This document shows, one piece after another, positions 43,576 to 51,926 of a stretch of 64,000 nucleotides of DNA. The position numbers and the translations under genes were made by a program. How positions within the stretch are numbered: the stretch's first letter is position 1; each line of letters opens with the position of its first letter. The notes under the pieces are model-generated. The model had not been told where the DNA came from. It saw only the letters and a program-made list of their open reading frames with translations, and made no database searches. The DNA comes from Sphingomonadaceae bacterium 3R27C6 (lineage in GTDB: Bacteria; Pseudomonadota; Alphaproteobacteria; Sphingomonadales; Sphingomonadaceae), in the NCBI GenBank assembly GCA_005503215.1, contig SCNS01000003.1, forward strand, positions 217,001-281,000, read 5' to 3'.

Positions 43576-45015
43576 ATGAGTGATTGCTGCAATCCGGTCG
43601 ATCGCCCTCAGGGCAAGACGTACGATCTTATCGTCGTGGGCGGCGGATCGGCTGGTTTCTCGGCCGCGATCACCGCGGCGGAGCAAGGGGCTCAGGTCGC
43701 CGTTATCGGTGCGGGCACCATCGGAGGAACCTGCGTCAATGTCGGCTGCGTTCCTTCCAAGGCGCTGATCCGCGCGGTCGAGAGCATCCACCACGCCAAT
43801 GCCGCGCCGATGCGGTTCAAGGGTGTCGAGGCCCAGGCACGAACGGCCGATTGGGGCCAGATGATCGCAGAAAAGGACGCACTCGTCTCGAGCCTTCGCC
43901 AGGCGAAATATGCGGACCTCCTGCCTCTCTACAATAATGTCGCCTACCATGAAGGCACGGCGCGGCTCGTCGGTAATGGCGTCGAGACCGGTGGAAGGCG
44001 GTTCATCGCCGACCGGGTCGTGATTGCGACAGGTACTCGTCCGGCTGCACCGGCTATCCCGGGCCTTCCGGATGTCGATACGCTCGACAGCACGACCGCG
44101 CTCGACCTGACCGAATTGCCGAAATCGATGATCGTCCTCGGAGGCGGCTATATCGGTGTGGAACTCGCTCAGATGTTCTCGCGCGCCGGTGTCGACGTGA
44201 CGCTCGTTTGCCGTAGCCGCCTTCTCCCTGAGATGGAGCCGGAGATCGGCGCCGCGCTGACCGACTATCTTTCGAGCGAAGGCATCACCGTCTTTGGCAA
44301 CCTCGCCTATCAGTCGGTCCACAAGACGGCGGAAGGGGGCTCTGCGCTCACCGTCCTGCGCGACGGGGTCGCCGAAACCATCGTCGCGGAGCGCCTTCTC
44401 GTGGCGACCGGGCGCGCCCCGAATGTGGAGGACCTCGGTCTCATCGAGGCGGGGGTGAAGCAGACGCTCAGCGGTGCCATCCTTGTCGATGACCATATGC
44501 GAACCTCTGTGCGCGGCGTCTATGCCGCCGGGGACGTGACCGGCCGAGACCAGTTCGTCTACATGGCGGCCTATGGTGCAAAGATCGCCGCCAAGAACGC
44601 CTTGAACGGCGACAGTCTGAGGTACGACAATTCGGCCATGCCGGCCGTCGTATTCAGCGATCCGCAGGTAGCCAGCGTCGGCTTCACCGAAGCGCAGGCT
44701 ATCGCGGCAGGATATGCCACTCGAACGTCGACCCTCCCGCTCGAAAATGTCCCGCGCGCATTGGCGGCCCGCGACACGCGCGGTCTGATCAAACTGGTGG
44801 CGGATGGCCGGACCCGCAAGCTGCTGGGCGCACACATCCTGGCGCCGGAAGGTGCGGACAGTATCCAGACCGCCGCCATGGCGATCCGCTGCGGTCTCAC
44901 GATCGACGATCTGGCAGAGACGATTTTCCCCTATCTGACCACGGTCGAAGGCCTGAAGCTGGCGGCGCAGACATTCGACCGGGATGTGAAAAGGCTGTCC
45001 TGCTGTGCAGGCTAG
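43576..45015 (+). CDS. merA: Mercuric reductase
   Basis: 479 residues, the short form without an N-terminal HMA (NmerA) domain, though the start MSDCC keeps a Cys pair. Redox-active GGTCVNVGCVPSK (C53, C58), NAD(P)H domain VLGGGYIGVELAQMF, and the C-terminal vicinal Cys pair LSCCAG (C476-C477) that receives Hg(II) from the partner subunit. It reduces Hg(II) to Hg(0) with NADPH. 10 bases after merP. Confidence 0.95.
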   Translation: MSDCCNPVDRPQGKTYDLIVVGGGSAGFSAAITAAEQGAQVAVIGAGTIGGTCVNVGCVPSKALIRAVESIHHANAAPMRFKGVEAQARTADWGQMIAEKDALVSSLRQAKYADLLPLYNNVAYHEGTARLVGNGVETGGRRFIADRVVIATGTRPAAPAIPGLPDVDTLDSTTALDLTELPKSMIVLGGGYIGVELAQMFSRAGVDVTLVCRSRLLPEMEPEIGAALTDYLSSEGITVFGNLAYQSVHKTAEGGSALTVLRDGVAETIVAERLLVATGRAPNVEDLGLIEAGVKQTLSGAILVDDHMRTSVRGVYAAGDVTGRDQFVYMAAYGAKIAAKNALNGDSLRYDNSAMPAVVFSDPQVASVGFTEAQAIAAGYATRTSTLPLENVPRALAARDTRGLIKLVADGRTRKLLGAHILAPEGADSIQTAAMAIRCGLTIDDLAETIFPYLTTVEGLKLAAQTFDRDVKRLSCCAG

Positions 45016-45048
45016 GATTGCCCAGTCCTGTCGCTGCGGTGAGATGAC

Positions 45049-45465
45049 ATGAGTAGCCCGCGCGGTTCCGATCCCGGCAGCGGCGCTACGGATTGGTCGG
45101 GTAGCTGGCGCACGCTTGTCGGGCTCTGGGGCATTCCGGGCGTGGCCATGCTGGCCGCCATGTGGCTGGGACCCACGCCCCGCGCGGTCATCTGGACCGT
45201 CATGCTCGTCGGCATGGGCACGGCTTGCATCATGAACGCCCGACGATGCGGACGGACTCATTGCCGTTTCACGGGACCGTTCCTGATTGCGATGGCGACA
45301 CTCGTCGTTGGCTACGCAATCGGGATGCTGCCGCTGGGACCACATGGCTGGCGCATTCTGGGCGGAGTCACGCTTGGCGGTTTTGCTGCTCTGTGGTGGG
45401 GCAGCGAACGGGCTTGGGGGATGTTCTCGCGTTCCAGGGATGTTAGTGCTTCTCGCAACTGCTAG
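45049..45465 (+). CDS. Small membrane protein with a cysteine cluster, downstream of merA
   Basis: 138 residues with about four predicted membrane helices. A loop between helices 2 and 3 has four Cys/His-type ligands in GTACIMNARRCGRTHCRFTGP (C, C, H, C within 20 residues). It begins 33 bases after merA on the same strand, so it is probably part of the mer transcript. It is not MerT, MerC, MerF or MerE by sequence pattern. I do not recognise a named family; metal binding or transport is an inference from context and the clustered thiols. Confidence 0.65.
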   Translation: MSSPRGSDPGSGATDWSGSWRTLVGLWGIPGVAMLAAMWLGPTPRAVIWTVMLVGMGTACIMNARRCGRTHCRFTGPFLIAMATLVVGYAIGMLPLGPHGWRILGGVTLGGFAALWWGSERAWGMFSRSRDVSASRNC

Positions 45466-45597
45466 GTTTCGCGCGAAATCGGACGCCCGTGCACTGCCAT
45501 TGGGGCCTATTTTCAAACGACCGGTTTGGGCCACGCATCGCTGGCTAAGAATGGCCGGGATCAGGCGCAAAGCGGCTGCACCGCGTTGCGTCCGAGG

Positions 45598-46059
45598 CTA
45601 GGCCCAGATGGCTACGCCGACCAGCGTCAAGAACATTCCGCACAGCACCCCGCCCGTGCCTGCCCAAGTGACCCACCAGTCCTGCTCGTCATTCGAGCGC
45701 TTCTGCTTGATCATGCCCTCGACCCGGCCAAGCGACCGCGCGAGCGCGTCGCTTGCCTCGCCGAGGATCTTGCGGTCATCAGCCCGGTAGGTCATCAATC
45801 CTTCGTGCATTTCCGTAGCAACCGTCAGCGGCGTGAGCTGCATCGCCGGGCGCTTGTTGATACTTTCCATTTGGTTTTCGAGCTGGCCGAGCCGCGACGC
45901 GATGTCTCGCAAGGTGAGCGAATAATCGGGCAGCTCGTCCTTGGCCGAGGTCAGGCCTTGGATCGCGGTTCGTTGCAGCGAGATTTCCTGGCGCAGCTGT
46001 TCGAAGGCGGTGGCGGCATCGGCGGGCTGCCGGAGAGTGCGGGCTGGTTTCTGGGTCAT
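45598..46059 (-). CDS. DUF6118-like protein, apparently truncated at its C-terminus
   Basis: 153 residues: an N-terminal soluble part (ATAFEQLRQEISLQRTAIQGLTSAKDELPDYSLTL), coiled-coil middle, and one membrane segment (WAGTGGVLCGMFLTLVGVAIWA) at the very end. Related proteins encoded beside Ti-type traA genes continue after the membrane segment for several tens of residues, as I recall the family; here a stop follows immediately, at the edge of the mer block. It starts 9 bases downstream of traA and is likely co-transcribed. Role in transfer unknown. Confidence 0.65.
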   Translation of the reverse strand: MTQKPARTLRQPADAATAFEQLRQEISLQRTAIQGLTSAKDELPDYSLTLRDIASRLGQLENQMESINKRPAMQLTPLTVATEMHEGLMTYRADDRKILGEASDALARSLGRVEGMIKQKRSNDEQDWWVTWAGTGGVLCGMFLTLVGVAIWA

Positions 46060-46068
46060 GGCAGCAGC

Positions 46069-49020
46069 TTACATCGAGATACCCATGCCGCGTCCACGCC
46101 CGAGATATTGCTGGAGATCATGAGACAGCGTTTTCCCTCTCACAGCGTCTAAACCCAGCTGAGCGCGGCGATTCTGCAGCAGCGACTCGAGCTGCGGGTC
46201 GCGGTGCAGGCTCTTCACCATGTCGTTGAGGTTGGCGCGCGCCTCGTCGCGCGCGGCATAGGTTGGCGCCTTGCGCGCCTGCGCGCTTTCCTTCTTCCAC
46301 GCGGCGACGAACAGCTCGGCGCGCTTCTCGGTCTCGGCGGCGAGCCGGACGCGATCGCGTGCCGCGCGTTCGGCTGCTGCTCTTTCTGCAACACGGGCCG
46401 CGTCTCGGCGGCCCATCGCCGCCATCGCGCCCGCGGTCCGCCCCTCCGCCGCGTCGTTCGTAAGCTCATAGCTCTTCCCGAACGCTTCGCGCAGATCATT
46501 CGCGCCCCCGGGGCGGAGCGCATCGAGTTCCGCCCGGGCCTTGCGATAGGCGTCGATCTCGTGCGGCAACTCCTTGCCGCCGGCGCGCCGGATATCGACG
46601 ATCTGCTTCGTGATGCCCGCGAAGCGCTCGACCGCCTTGTCGAGCGGGGAGCGCGACAAGTTGGCATCGATCGACCGGGCGCTGATGCGGACCTCGGCAA
46701 ACTTGACCGGGCGCGTCCGTTCGGGCGTCGCGGGATCCGGCAGCTCGCGCGAGACACCCAGGTTCAGTCCGTCGAAGATGCCCCGCTTGGGCTCGGTAGA
46801 CTTCGCGGGTGCCGGAACCCGATAGTCGCTTGCCATGTCTTTGCCGCGCTCGCGCGAGGCGGCGCGCACGAGCTTGTTCTGGGTCGCAAAATCGTCGCGG
46901 CCATAATATAAATCCACCTGCTCGCGATGCCTGGACAGCGCGACGTAAGTCGAGTGGCTGTCTACCCCCGGCGTCGCGAGCACCTGAACCCGATCGACGG
47001 TCATGCCCTGCGCCTTGTGGATCGTCGCGGCATAGCCGTGCTCGACATGGGCGTAATCTTTAAGGTCGAACGTCACACTGCGCCCGTCGTCGAGCATCAC
47101 CGCCATGCGCATGCGGTCGACATTCTGGACGGTCCCGAGCGACCCGTTCTTCACGCCCATACCGCGCTCATTCTGCAGGAACATGACGCGATCCCCCTCA
47201 GCGAACCCGCGCTCGCCGCGCTCGACGGTAAGAGTGATTTCATTGCCGAGCGCACCGCTCGCCTTCAGGCAATCGCGAACTTCTTCGTTGAGAGCGCGCA
47301 CCTCGTCATTGGTGTGGGTCAGGATGATTCGGCTGGCGTCCGGATGATGCTGGCGATCACGATCCCAGGCATCCACCAGCTCGACACGCGCGGCCTCGCG
47401 GGTATCGGAGGCGTGGACAAATCCCGCGTCGGCATAGCGACCGATTGCATCACCGGTCCGGCCCGTTGCGAGTTCGCGCGTCGCCTCGCGCTGCCAGTCC
47501 TCCTGCTGCCGCCGGATATCCACAATCTCGACGGCGCCGTGGCGTTCGGCGACAGACCGGAACGCTGCTCCGGCCTCGATCGCCTGGAGCTGCTGCGGAT
47601 CACCGACCAGCACGGCCTTGGCGCCCTGCCGCTCGGCTTCGGACACAACGCGCTCGAGCTGGCGCGTACCAACCATGCCTGCCTCGTCGATCACGAGGAT
47701 ATGCTTGTCGGTCAGCCGATCACGATCCTGACCCCAAGCATGTTCGAGACTGGCGAGCGTCCGCGAGCCGATGCCCGAGCCATGTTCAAGCCCCTCGGCG
47801 GCAATGCCCGAGAGCGCTGCGCCCTGCACATGATAGCCCGCGGCCTCCCAAGCTTCGCGCGCGACACCCAGGATCGCGCTCTTCCCCGTCCCGGCATAAC
47901 CAATGACGTTACTGACACCGCGTGCGGATGTGACGTGCTCGACCGCGGCGCGCTGTTCGGCGGAGAGATCGAGACCGCGCTCCCATGCACGCGACAAGGC
48001 AAGTTCGCGATGACGATCGGCAACGCCGTGATGACGCCGCGCATCAAGCGTCGCGGTCGCGCGTTCGAGCCGCTGCTCGGTCTCGATCATTGATCGCGAA
48101 GTGAACCGATCCTCCCTGCGCCCGTCTTGGCCGAGCGCGACGAGGTCGGGCGAGGATTTGATTGCCGCCATCGCAGCATCGAACTGCACCTTTCCGTCGC
48201 TGTGTCGGTGCACGAACATCGCAAGATCACGGGTTGTGAAAGTCGCCTGCCGGCGCGTGATCGCGTCGAGCGCGATCTCGGGATGGGCGAGGATCTTGTC
48301 GCCGTTCGACCGCGCGATCTCAAGATGCTCGGCGAGCCGATCGGCTTCGAGCCCCTGCCCCGCCATGCGCGATGCGGCAGGACCGATTTTATGCTGCGGT
48401 TCGAGGTCGATGCCCTGCACTTCCAGGGTCCGATGATCGACGCGCGCGTCGATATCGAGCTCGGCCAAGCGGGCGTTCACATGATCTGCCCAGGCTTCGC
48501 GCCAATGAGTCAAAAGCTCGGTGCGGTTCCAGTCGCGAACCTTGGCGCCGAACTCGGCGCTGCCCTCCTCACCAATGCGGATCTCGCGCATCGTCAACAT
48601 GACATGCGCGTGCGGCCGCGCCAGCCCATCGGCGCCGATATCCCAATGGATATTGAGGTCGGCGATCATGCCGCGATCGACGAACACGGCTTGCACAAAA
48701 TCACGAGCCAGCGCGATGCCCTCTGCCTCGGTCATCTCGCGCGGGATCGCGAACTCGATCTCGCGCGCGAGCTGCGCGTCCTTGCGAAGCTCGGCCGCCT
48801 CGACATCGTTCCAGAGTTGCTCGCGATCCGTCCAGCGTTCGTCGGCACCGTCGGGCAGCAGCACCTCGCTGTGCACCACGCCCGCCTTGTTCGAGAAATC
48901 ATGGCTGCGACCAAGCCGCTCGTCGTGGAGGCGGTCGGCCGAACGATAGGCCGCGGCGGCGACGGCGCTGCTGCCAGCGGCGCGGGAAATGACTTTTGCC
49001 GAGAAATGATAGATCGCCAT
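46069..49020 (-). CDS. traA: Ti-type conjugative relaxase/helicase TraA
   Basis: 983 residues from the ATG at 49020 (MAIYHFSAKVISRAAGSSAV), the standard MobA/MobL start. MOBQ relaxase domain: Tyr in AAAAYRSADRL and the metal-binding HAH in ARPHAHVMLTMREI. A RecD/TraI-like helicase follows: Walker A GYAGTGKSAIL, Walker B ILVIDEAGMVG, VLVGDPQQLQAIEAG, and HKAQGMTVDRV with ALSRHREQV. It nicks oriT, which lies just before its own start, and unwinds the transferred strand. The C-terminal 250 residues are variable. Intact. Confidence 0.93.
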   Translation of the reverse strand: MAIYHFSAKVISRAAGSSAVAAAAYRSADRLHDERLGRSHDFSNKAGVVHSEVLLPDGADERWTDREQLWNDVEAAELRKDAQLAREIEFAIPREMTEAEGIALARDFVQAVFVDRGMIADLNIHWDIGADGLARPHAHVMLTMREIRIGEEGSAEFGAKVRDWNRTELLTHWREAWADHVNARLAELDIDARVDHRTLEVQGIDLEPQHKIGPAASRMAGQGLEADRLAEHLEIARSNGDKILAHPEIALDAITRRQATFTTRDLAMFVHRHSDGKVQFDAAMAAIKSSPDLVALGQDGRREDRFTSRSMIETEQRLERATATLDARRHHGVADRHRELALSRAWERGLDLSAEQRAAVEHVTSARGVSNVIGYAGTGKSAILGVAREAWEAAGYHVQGAALSGIAAEGLEHGSGIGSRTLASLEHAWGQDRDRLTDKHILVIDEAGMVGTRQLERVVSEAERQGAKAVLVGDPQQLQAIEAGAAFRSVAERHGAVEIVDIRRQQEDWQREATRELATGRTGDAIGRYADAGFVHASDTREAARVELVDAWDRDRQHHPDASRIILTHTNDEVRALNEEVRDCLKASGALGNEITLTVERGERGFAEGDRVMFLQNERGMGVKNGSLGTVQNVDRMRMAVMLDDGRSVTFDLKDYAHVEHGYAATIHKAQGMTVDRVQVLATPGVDSHSTYVALSRHREQVDLYYGRDDFATQNKLVRAASRERGKDMASDYRVPAPAKSTEPKRGIFDGLNLGVSRELPDPATPERTRPVKFAEVRISARSIDANLSRSPLDKAVERFAGITKQIVDIRRAGGKELPHEIDAYRKARAELDALRPGGANDLREAFGKSYELTNDAAEGRTAGAMAAMGRRDAARVAERAAAERAARDRVRLAAETEKRAELFVAAWKKESAQARKAPTYAARDEARANLNDMVKSLHRDPQLESLLQNRRAQLGLDAVRGKTLSHDLQQYLGRGRGMGISM

Positions 49021-49049
49021 GGCGGCCATCCATTTACAGCAAAACGAGC

Positions 49050-49077
49050 ACGTCGGCACGACGTATAAGCGCGCCCT
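49050..49077. other. Origin of transfer (oriT) with hairpin and nic region
   Basis: Between divergent traA and traC. A perfect inverted repeat ACGTCG-GCA-CGACGT (49050-49064) is followed by ATAAGCGCGCCCT (49065-49077). The Ti-plasmid and RSF1010 nic regions as I remember them read CGACGTATAA-NN-GCGCCCT and TAAGTGCGCCCT; the same words with the same spacing occur here. Location and neighbours are as in Ti-type transfer regions. Confidence 0.75.
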
Positions 49078-49192
49078 CACACGATTTCATCGCGCTCGGG
49101 ATCACAGCTTCTCACAAGATTTCAGCTACTTGAATGACGTTGAGACACGGCATAGCTGGTTCGTCCGCCCCACTTGAACGGAAGGACAGACG

Positions 49193-49516
49193 ATGCGTAA
49201 ACCGCGTGATTATGACGCCGAACTCCAGGCGCTCACCGACAAAGCGAAAGCCCTCAAGACGAAGAAGCAAGGGCAGCTCGGCGAGCTGGTGTTGGCAACC
49301 GGCGCCGACGCGCTGTCAATCGAGCAGCTCGCCGGCGCGCTTCTCGATGCGGTCGGCGCCGAGGCGGCGCGGAAGGAGGCGTGGCGCAAGAGCGGCGCGA
49401 GCTTCTTTCGCGGAGACGGCGCCCGTACTCGCAAAGGCGCTGGCCGGAACGCAGGCGGCGGCGCGCCGAGCGGTGCAAGCACGGAACCGCCTTCAGGCGA
49501 AGCGGGCGCGTCATGA
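49193..49516 (+). CDS. traC: Conjugal transfer protein TraC
   Basis: 107 residues. MRKPRDYDAELQALTDKAKA and QLGELVLATGADALSIEQLA are the helical core of sphingomonad TraC; the Gly/Ser-rich C-terminus is disordered. GGAAGGAC precedes the ATG. It is an accessory protein of the Ti-type relaxosome. Divergent from traA with oriT between, followed by traD. Confidence 0.8.
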   Translation: MRKPRDYDAELQALTDKAKALKTKKQGQLGELVLATGADALSIEQLAGALLDAVGAEAARKEAWRKSGASFFRGDGARTRKGAGRNAGGGAPSGASTEPPSGEAGAS

Positions 49517-49532
49517 CACGCGGGAATGGCAG

Positions 49533-49748
49533 GTGAAGCGCCGCGAGCGAACGCGCCAGCTGATCGAGCTTGGCGGCCTCGTCACCAAGGCTGATCTCGT
49601 CGAGCTGACCGATGACGATCGCGCGGTCCTGCTCGGCCTGCTCGTCGAGGCGGCGGCAACGCTACGCAGCGAAGCTCGCGAGCAGCAATTGTTGCTCTGG
49701 CGACGGCGCGGGCAACGCGCGTTCGATGCAGCAGCGACCGACCTGTAA
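49533..49748 (+). CDS. traD: Conjugal transfer protein TraD (small, Ti-type)
   Basis: 71 residues from a GTG at 49533 (KRRERTRQLIELGGLVTKAD), 16 bases after the traC stop; the frame is open further upstream but reads through traC in another frame. RTRQLIELGGLV and DDDRAVLLGLLVEAAATL are typical. Small accessory protein of the relaxosome, not the large coupling ATPase. TraG, which normally follows, is not present. Confidence 0.75.
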   Translation: MKRRERTRQLIELGGLVTKADLVELTDDDRAVLLGLLVEAAATLRSEAREQQLLLWRRRGQRAFDAAATDL

Positions 49749-49792
49749 GTCTCCCTTACTGGAGATTTACCTTCGGCTGTCATGATCCGGGC

Positions 49793-50131
49793 ATGGCACG
49801 GCAATCGCAGCAGCATAATCGGAGACGCCGGCCGAAGAATTCGGCCGTCAATTTTCTCGTCGGCGCAGGGGTGGTCGGCGCGGTCGTCGGCCTAGGCTCC
49901 GCCGCGACCACGCCCGAAGGACGCGCGCAATTAATGTCGTCGGCGAGGGACGCGGCGGTAGCGACCGGGATGGCTCGTGCGCGTGTACCACAAGAGGGCG
50001 ACTATTGGCGACGCTGCGACGACGCGCGCGGAGCTGGCTCGGCACCGATTTATCGGAGCGAGCCGGGCTATCGCGATGGCCTCGATGCAGACAATGACGG
50101 GATCGCGTGCGAGCCCTATCGCGGGCAGTAG
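49793..50131 (+). CDS. Excalibur calcium-binding domain protein with N-terminal membrane segment
   Basis: 112 residues. Basic start (QHNRRRRPKNS), one membrane helix (FLVGAGVVGAVVGLGSAA) and a C-terminal excalibur motif: RRCDDARGAGSAPIYRSEPG then DGLDADNDGIACEP with the DxDxDG calcium loop. Such domains are often attached to surface nucleases; here there is no nuclease domain. Found next to traCD in related elements; role unknown. Confidence 0.8.
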   Translation: MARQSQQHNRRRRPKNSAVNFLVGAGVVGAVVGLGSAATTPEGRAQLMSSARDAAVATGMARARVPQEGDYWRRCDDARGAGSAPIYRSEPGYRDGLDADNDGIACEPYRGQ

Positions 50132-50137
50132 CGAGCG

Positions 50138-50578
50138 CTATTTCGCTTTGGCGCGGCCGCGCGTTGTGGGCTTACGGCCACCGCCGCGCCCCTTGGTGCC
50201 GAGACCAATCTGCTTCGCAAGTACACGGCGCGTTTCGGCATAGTTGGGCGCGACCATCGGATAATCCTTCGGCAGGTTCCATTTGGCGCGGTAATCTTCG
50301 GGCGTCATGCCATAATGCGTCATCAAATGGCGGCGCATCATCTTGAGCTTTTTGCCGTCTTCGAGACAGACAATATAATCGGGTTTGATCGACGCGCGGA
50401 CCGACACGGCAGGCTGCTGCGGCTCGGGTTCGGGCTCAGCCTTGGAAGACAGACCGGACAGCGCTTCATGCACTGACCGGATGACAAGCGGGATGTCCGA
50501 AATCGCGACGCTGTTGTTGCTGACGTGGGCGGCGACAATATCGGCAGTCAGCGTGACCAGCGTTTCGGCATCTTCCAT
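50138..50578 (-). CDS. MucR/Ros-family transcriptional regulator
   Basis: 146 residues from the ATG at 50578, with AAGGAAAA upstream. The zinc-finger region IVCLEDGKKLKMMRRHLMTHYG followed by MTPEDYRAKWNLPKDYPMVAPNYAETR is diagnostic; the basic Gly/Arg/Lys tail binds DNA non-specifically. MucR proteins are H-NS-like repressors of AT-rich and transfer genes in alphaproteobacteria, so it may silence this element. Confidence 0.92.
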   Translation of the reverse strand: MEDAETLVTLTADIVAAHVSNNSVAISDIPLVIRSVHEALSGLSSKAEPEPEPQQPAVSVRASIKPDYIVCLEDGKKLKMMRRHLMTHYGMTPEDYRAKWNLPKDYPMVAPNYAETRRVLAKQIGLGTKGRGGGRKPTTRGRAKAK

Positions 50579-50681
50579 TTGCGTTTTCCTTCGAGGTCTA
50601 ACCACTTCGGTTATCCTTTAGCGCCACATTCCCTTTCGGACAAATGACGTAGTTCTCGCAAATGGAATAAATCATGCCGCG

Positions 50682-51617
50682 CTATTCTGGCGGCAGTCGC
50701 CCAGCCGTGCGGCGAAGCTGTTCGAGCCGCTCCGAACAAATGGCATGCACGACCCGCCCGAGTTCTTCGACGCGCGCCCCAAGCCAGCGCAATTCCTCTT
50801 CGGTGATGCGGTAGTGCTTCGAGTAGCGCGCCTTCACATAGGCTTCCTTGAGCTTCTCGAAGTGCCTGCGATCCGATTTCAGTTCGCGCGGCCAAACATC
50901 GACGAGCCGCATATCAAGGCGTTCTGCCTGGGTACGCAGAAAGCCCAGATTGTGGACATGCGGCGTGTAGAAGGTGCAGACCAGAAGAACGCCGTGATAG
51001 AGGCTCTCCGTGCCCTGATGTAGAAGAAACGCCGCTTTCTTCCAGTCTCGTTCTTCCAAATAGAAGCGGTATCCTTTTAGGAAACTCGCTGCGCCGGGTA
51101 TCCACTCATCAAAATACTCCTGCGCCATGTCGAGCGCCTCATCGGGCGTCTTTGGCTTGGGCTTGTGCAATTCCTTGTCATCGAATTCGTAGAGCGCGAC
51201 ACCGTCCCTCGCGATGTCCATGAAGAAATAGCGGCCATGCGCGAGCCCGTCGTTCACTTCCTGCATGGTGTGGATAATGAGGTTGACGGGCGTGTGGAGC
51301 GTCTTGTCGATCGCCAGCTCGCGGTCCAAACGATCCTCGATCTTGGGCCAAAACTCGACCTTGTCAGTGAGGCGCTTGTCGCTCACAATAATGAGCAGAT
51401 CGAAGTCGGAACGATAGCCCTTGGCGGTGTGCGGCTCGTCGACCCAGCCGCCGCGCGCATAGCTACCGTACAGGATGATCTTGTCGATCCGGCCCTTCTT
51501 CTTCCAACTCATCGTCGCGAGCGCGATGTTGTCGGCAAATTCCTCGAAGATGATCTGCTTCACCCGCTCGAGTTCGCGCTGCTTGTTCGCCGGAAGGTGA
51601 TCGAGGTCGGTACGCAT
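50682..51617 (-). CDS. Nucleotidyltransferase (MNT)-HEPN fusion protein
   Basis: 311 residues. N-terminal MNT domain (about 1-135): KIILYGSYARGGW is the GSxxxG motif and SDFDLLIIV the acidic DxD motif. C-terminal HEPN domain (about 160-300): AFLLHQGTESLYHGVLLVCTFYTPHVHNLGFLR and KARYSKHYRI with Arg and His in the RNase position. HEPN-MNT pairs are usually two-gene toxin-antitoxin systems in which MNT AMPylates the HEPN RNase; here both are in one chain. It follows a 17-base-pair hairpin after the sigma-like gene. Defence or element maintenance is likely (inference). Confidence 0.75.
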   Translation of the reverse strand: MRTDLDHLPANKQRELERVKQIIFEEFADNIALATMSWKKKGRIDKIILYGSYARGGWVDEPHTAKGYRSDFDLLIIVSDKRLTDKVEFWPKIEDRLDRELAIDKTLHTPVNLIIHTMQEVNDGLAHGRYFFMDIARDGVALYEFDDKELHKPKPKTPDEALDMAQEYFDEWIPGAASFLKGYRFYLEERDWKKAAFLLHQGTESLYHGVLLVCTFYTPHVHNLGFLRTQAERLDMRLVDVWPRELKSDRRHFEKLKEAYVKARYSKHYRITEEELRWLGARVEELGRVVHAICSERLEQLRRTAGRLPPE

Positions 51618-51634
51618 TCATTTCACCCTGTGAT

Positions 51635-51672
51635 CGCGCGGGCCGGATGGCAAGCGCCATCCGGCCCGCGCG
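51635..51672. terminator. Strong intergenic hairpin
   Basis: Perfect 17-base arms (51635-51651 and 51656-51672) with a 4-base loop AAGC, wholly between the MNT-HEPN start and the sigma-like stop. No T-run follows on either strand, so it may be an attenuator or RNA-processing site rather than a classical terminator. Confidence 0.6.
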
Positions 51673-51677
51673 GCTTC

Positions 51678-51926
51678 CTAAAGCCGGAATCGCCACCACC
51701 ATGGATCCTTTTCGTCCATGGCGGTCATGAGGACGCGAAGCGCGCCCGCAAAATGCCATTCGACGTCGGTAACCGTGATGCCGAACCGCTTCGCGATTTC
51801 GGAATAGCTCATTTCCTCGACGCGGATGGCGAGGAAGACCTTGCGGTCCATCTCCTCCATCCGGTCAACGGCGCGCTCGGCGCGCCAGAGTTGCAGCCGT
51901 TCCTCGCGGGACATGCGCGCGCTCAT
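51678..51926 (-). CDS. Small sigma-70 region 4-like DNA-binding protein
   Basis: 82 residues from the ATG at 51926, overlapping the ardC stop. After a helical segment, DRKVFLAIRVEEMSYSEIAKRFGITVTDVEWHFAGALRVL is a region-4/LuxR-type HTH (sense helix, turn G-I, recognition helix). No region 2, so it is not a full sigma factor. Probably a regulator or accessory protein of the ardC operon. Confidence 0.75.
   Translation of the reverse strand: MSARMSREERLQLWRAERAVDRMEEMDRKVFLAIRVEEMSYSEIAKRFGITVTDVEWHFAGALRVLMTAMDEKDPWWWRFRL

Noticed and set aside
42290-45598. Transposon ends around the mer genes
   Set aside because: I looked for Tn21/Tn3-type terminal inverted repeats and for a transposase or resolvase next to mer and saw none.
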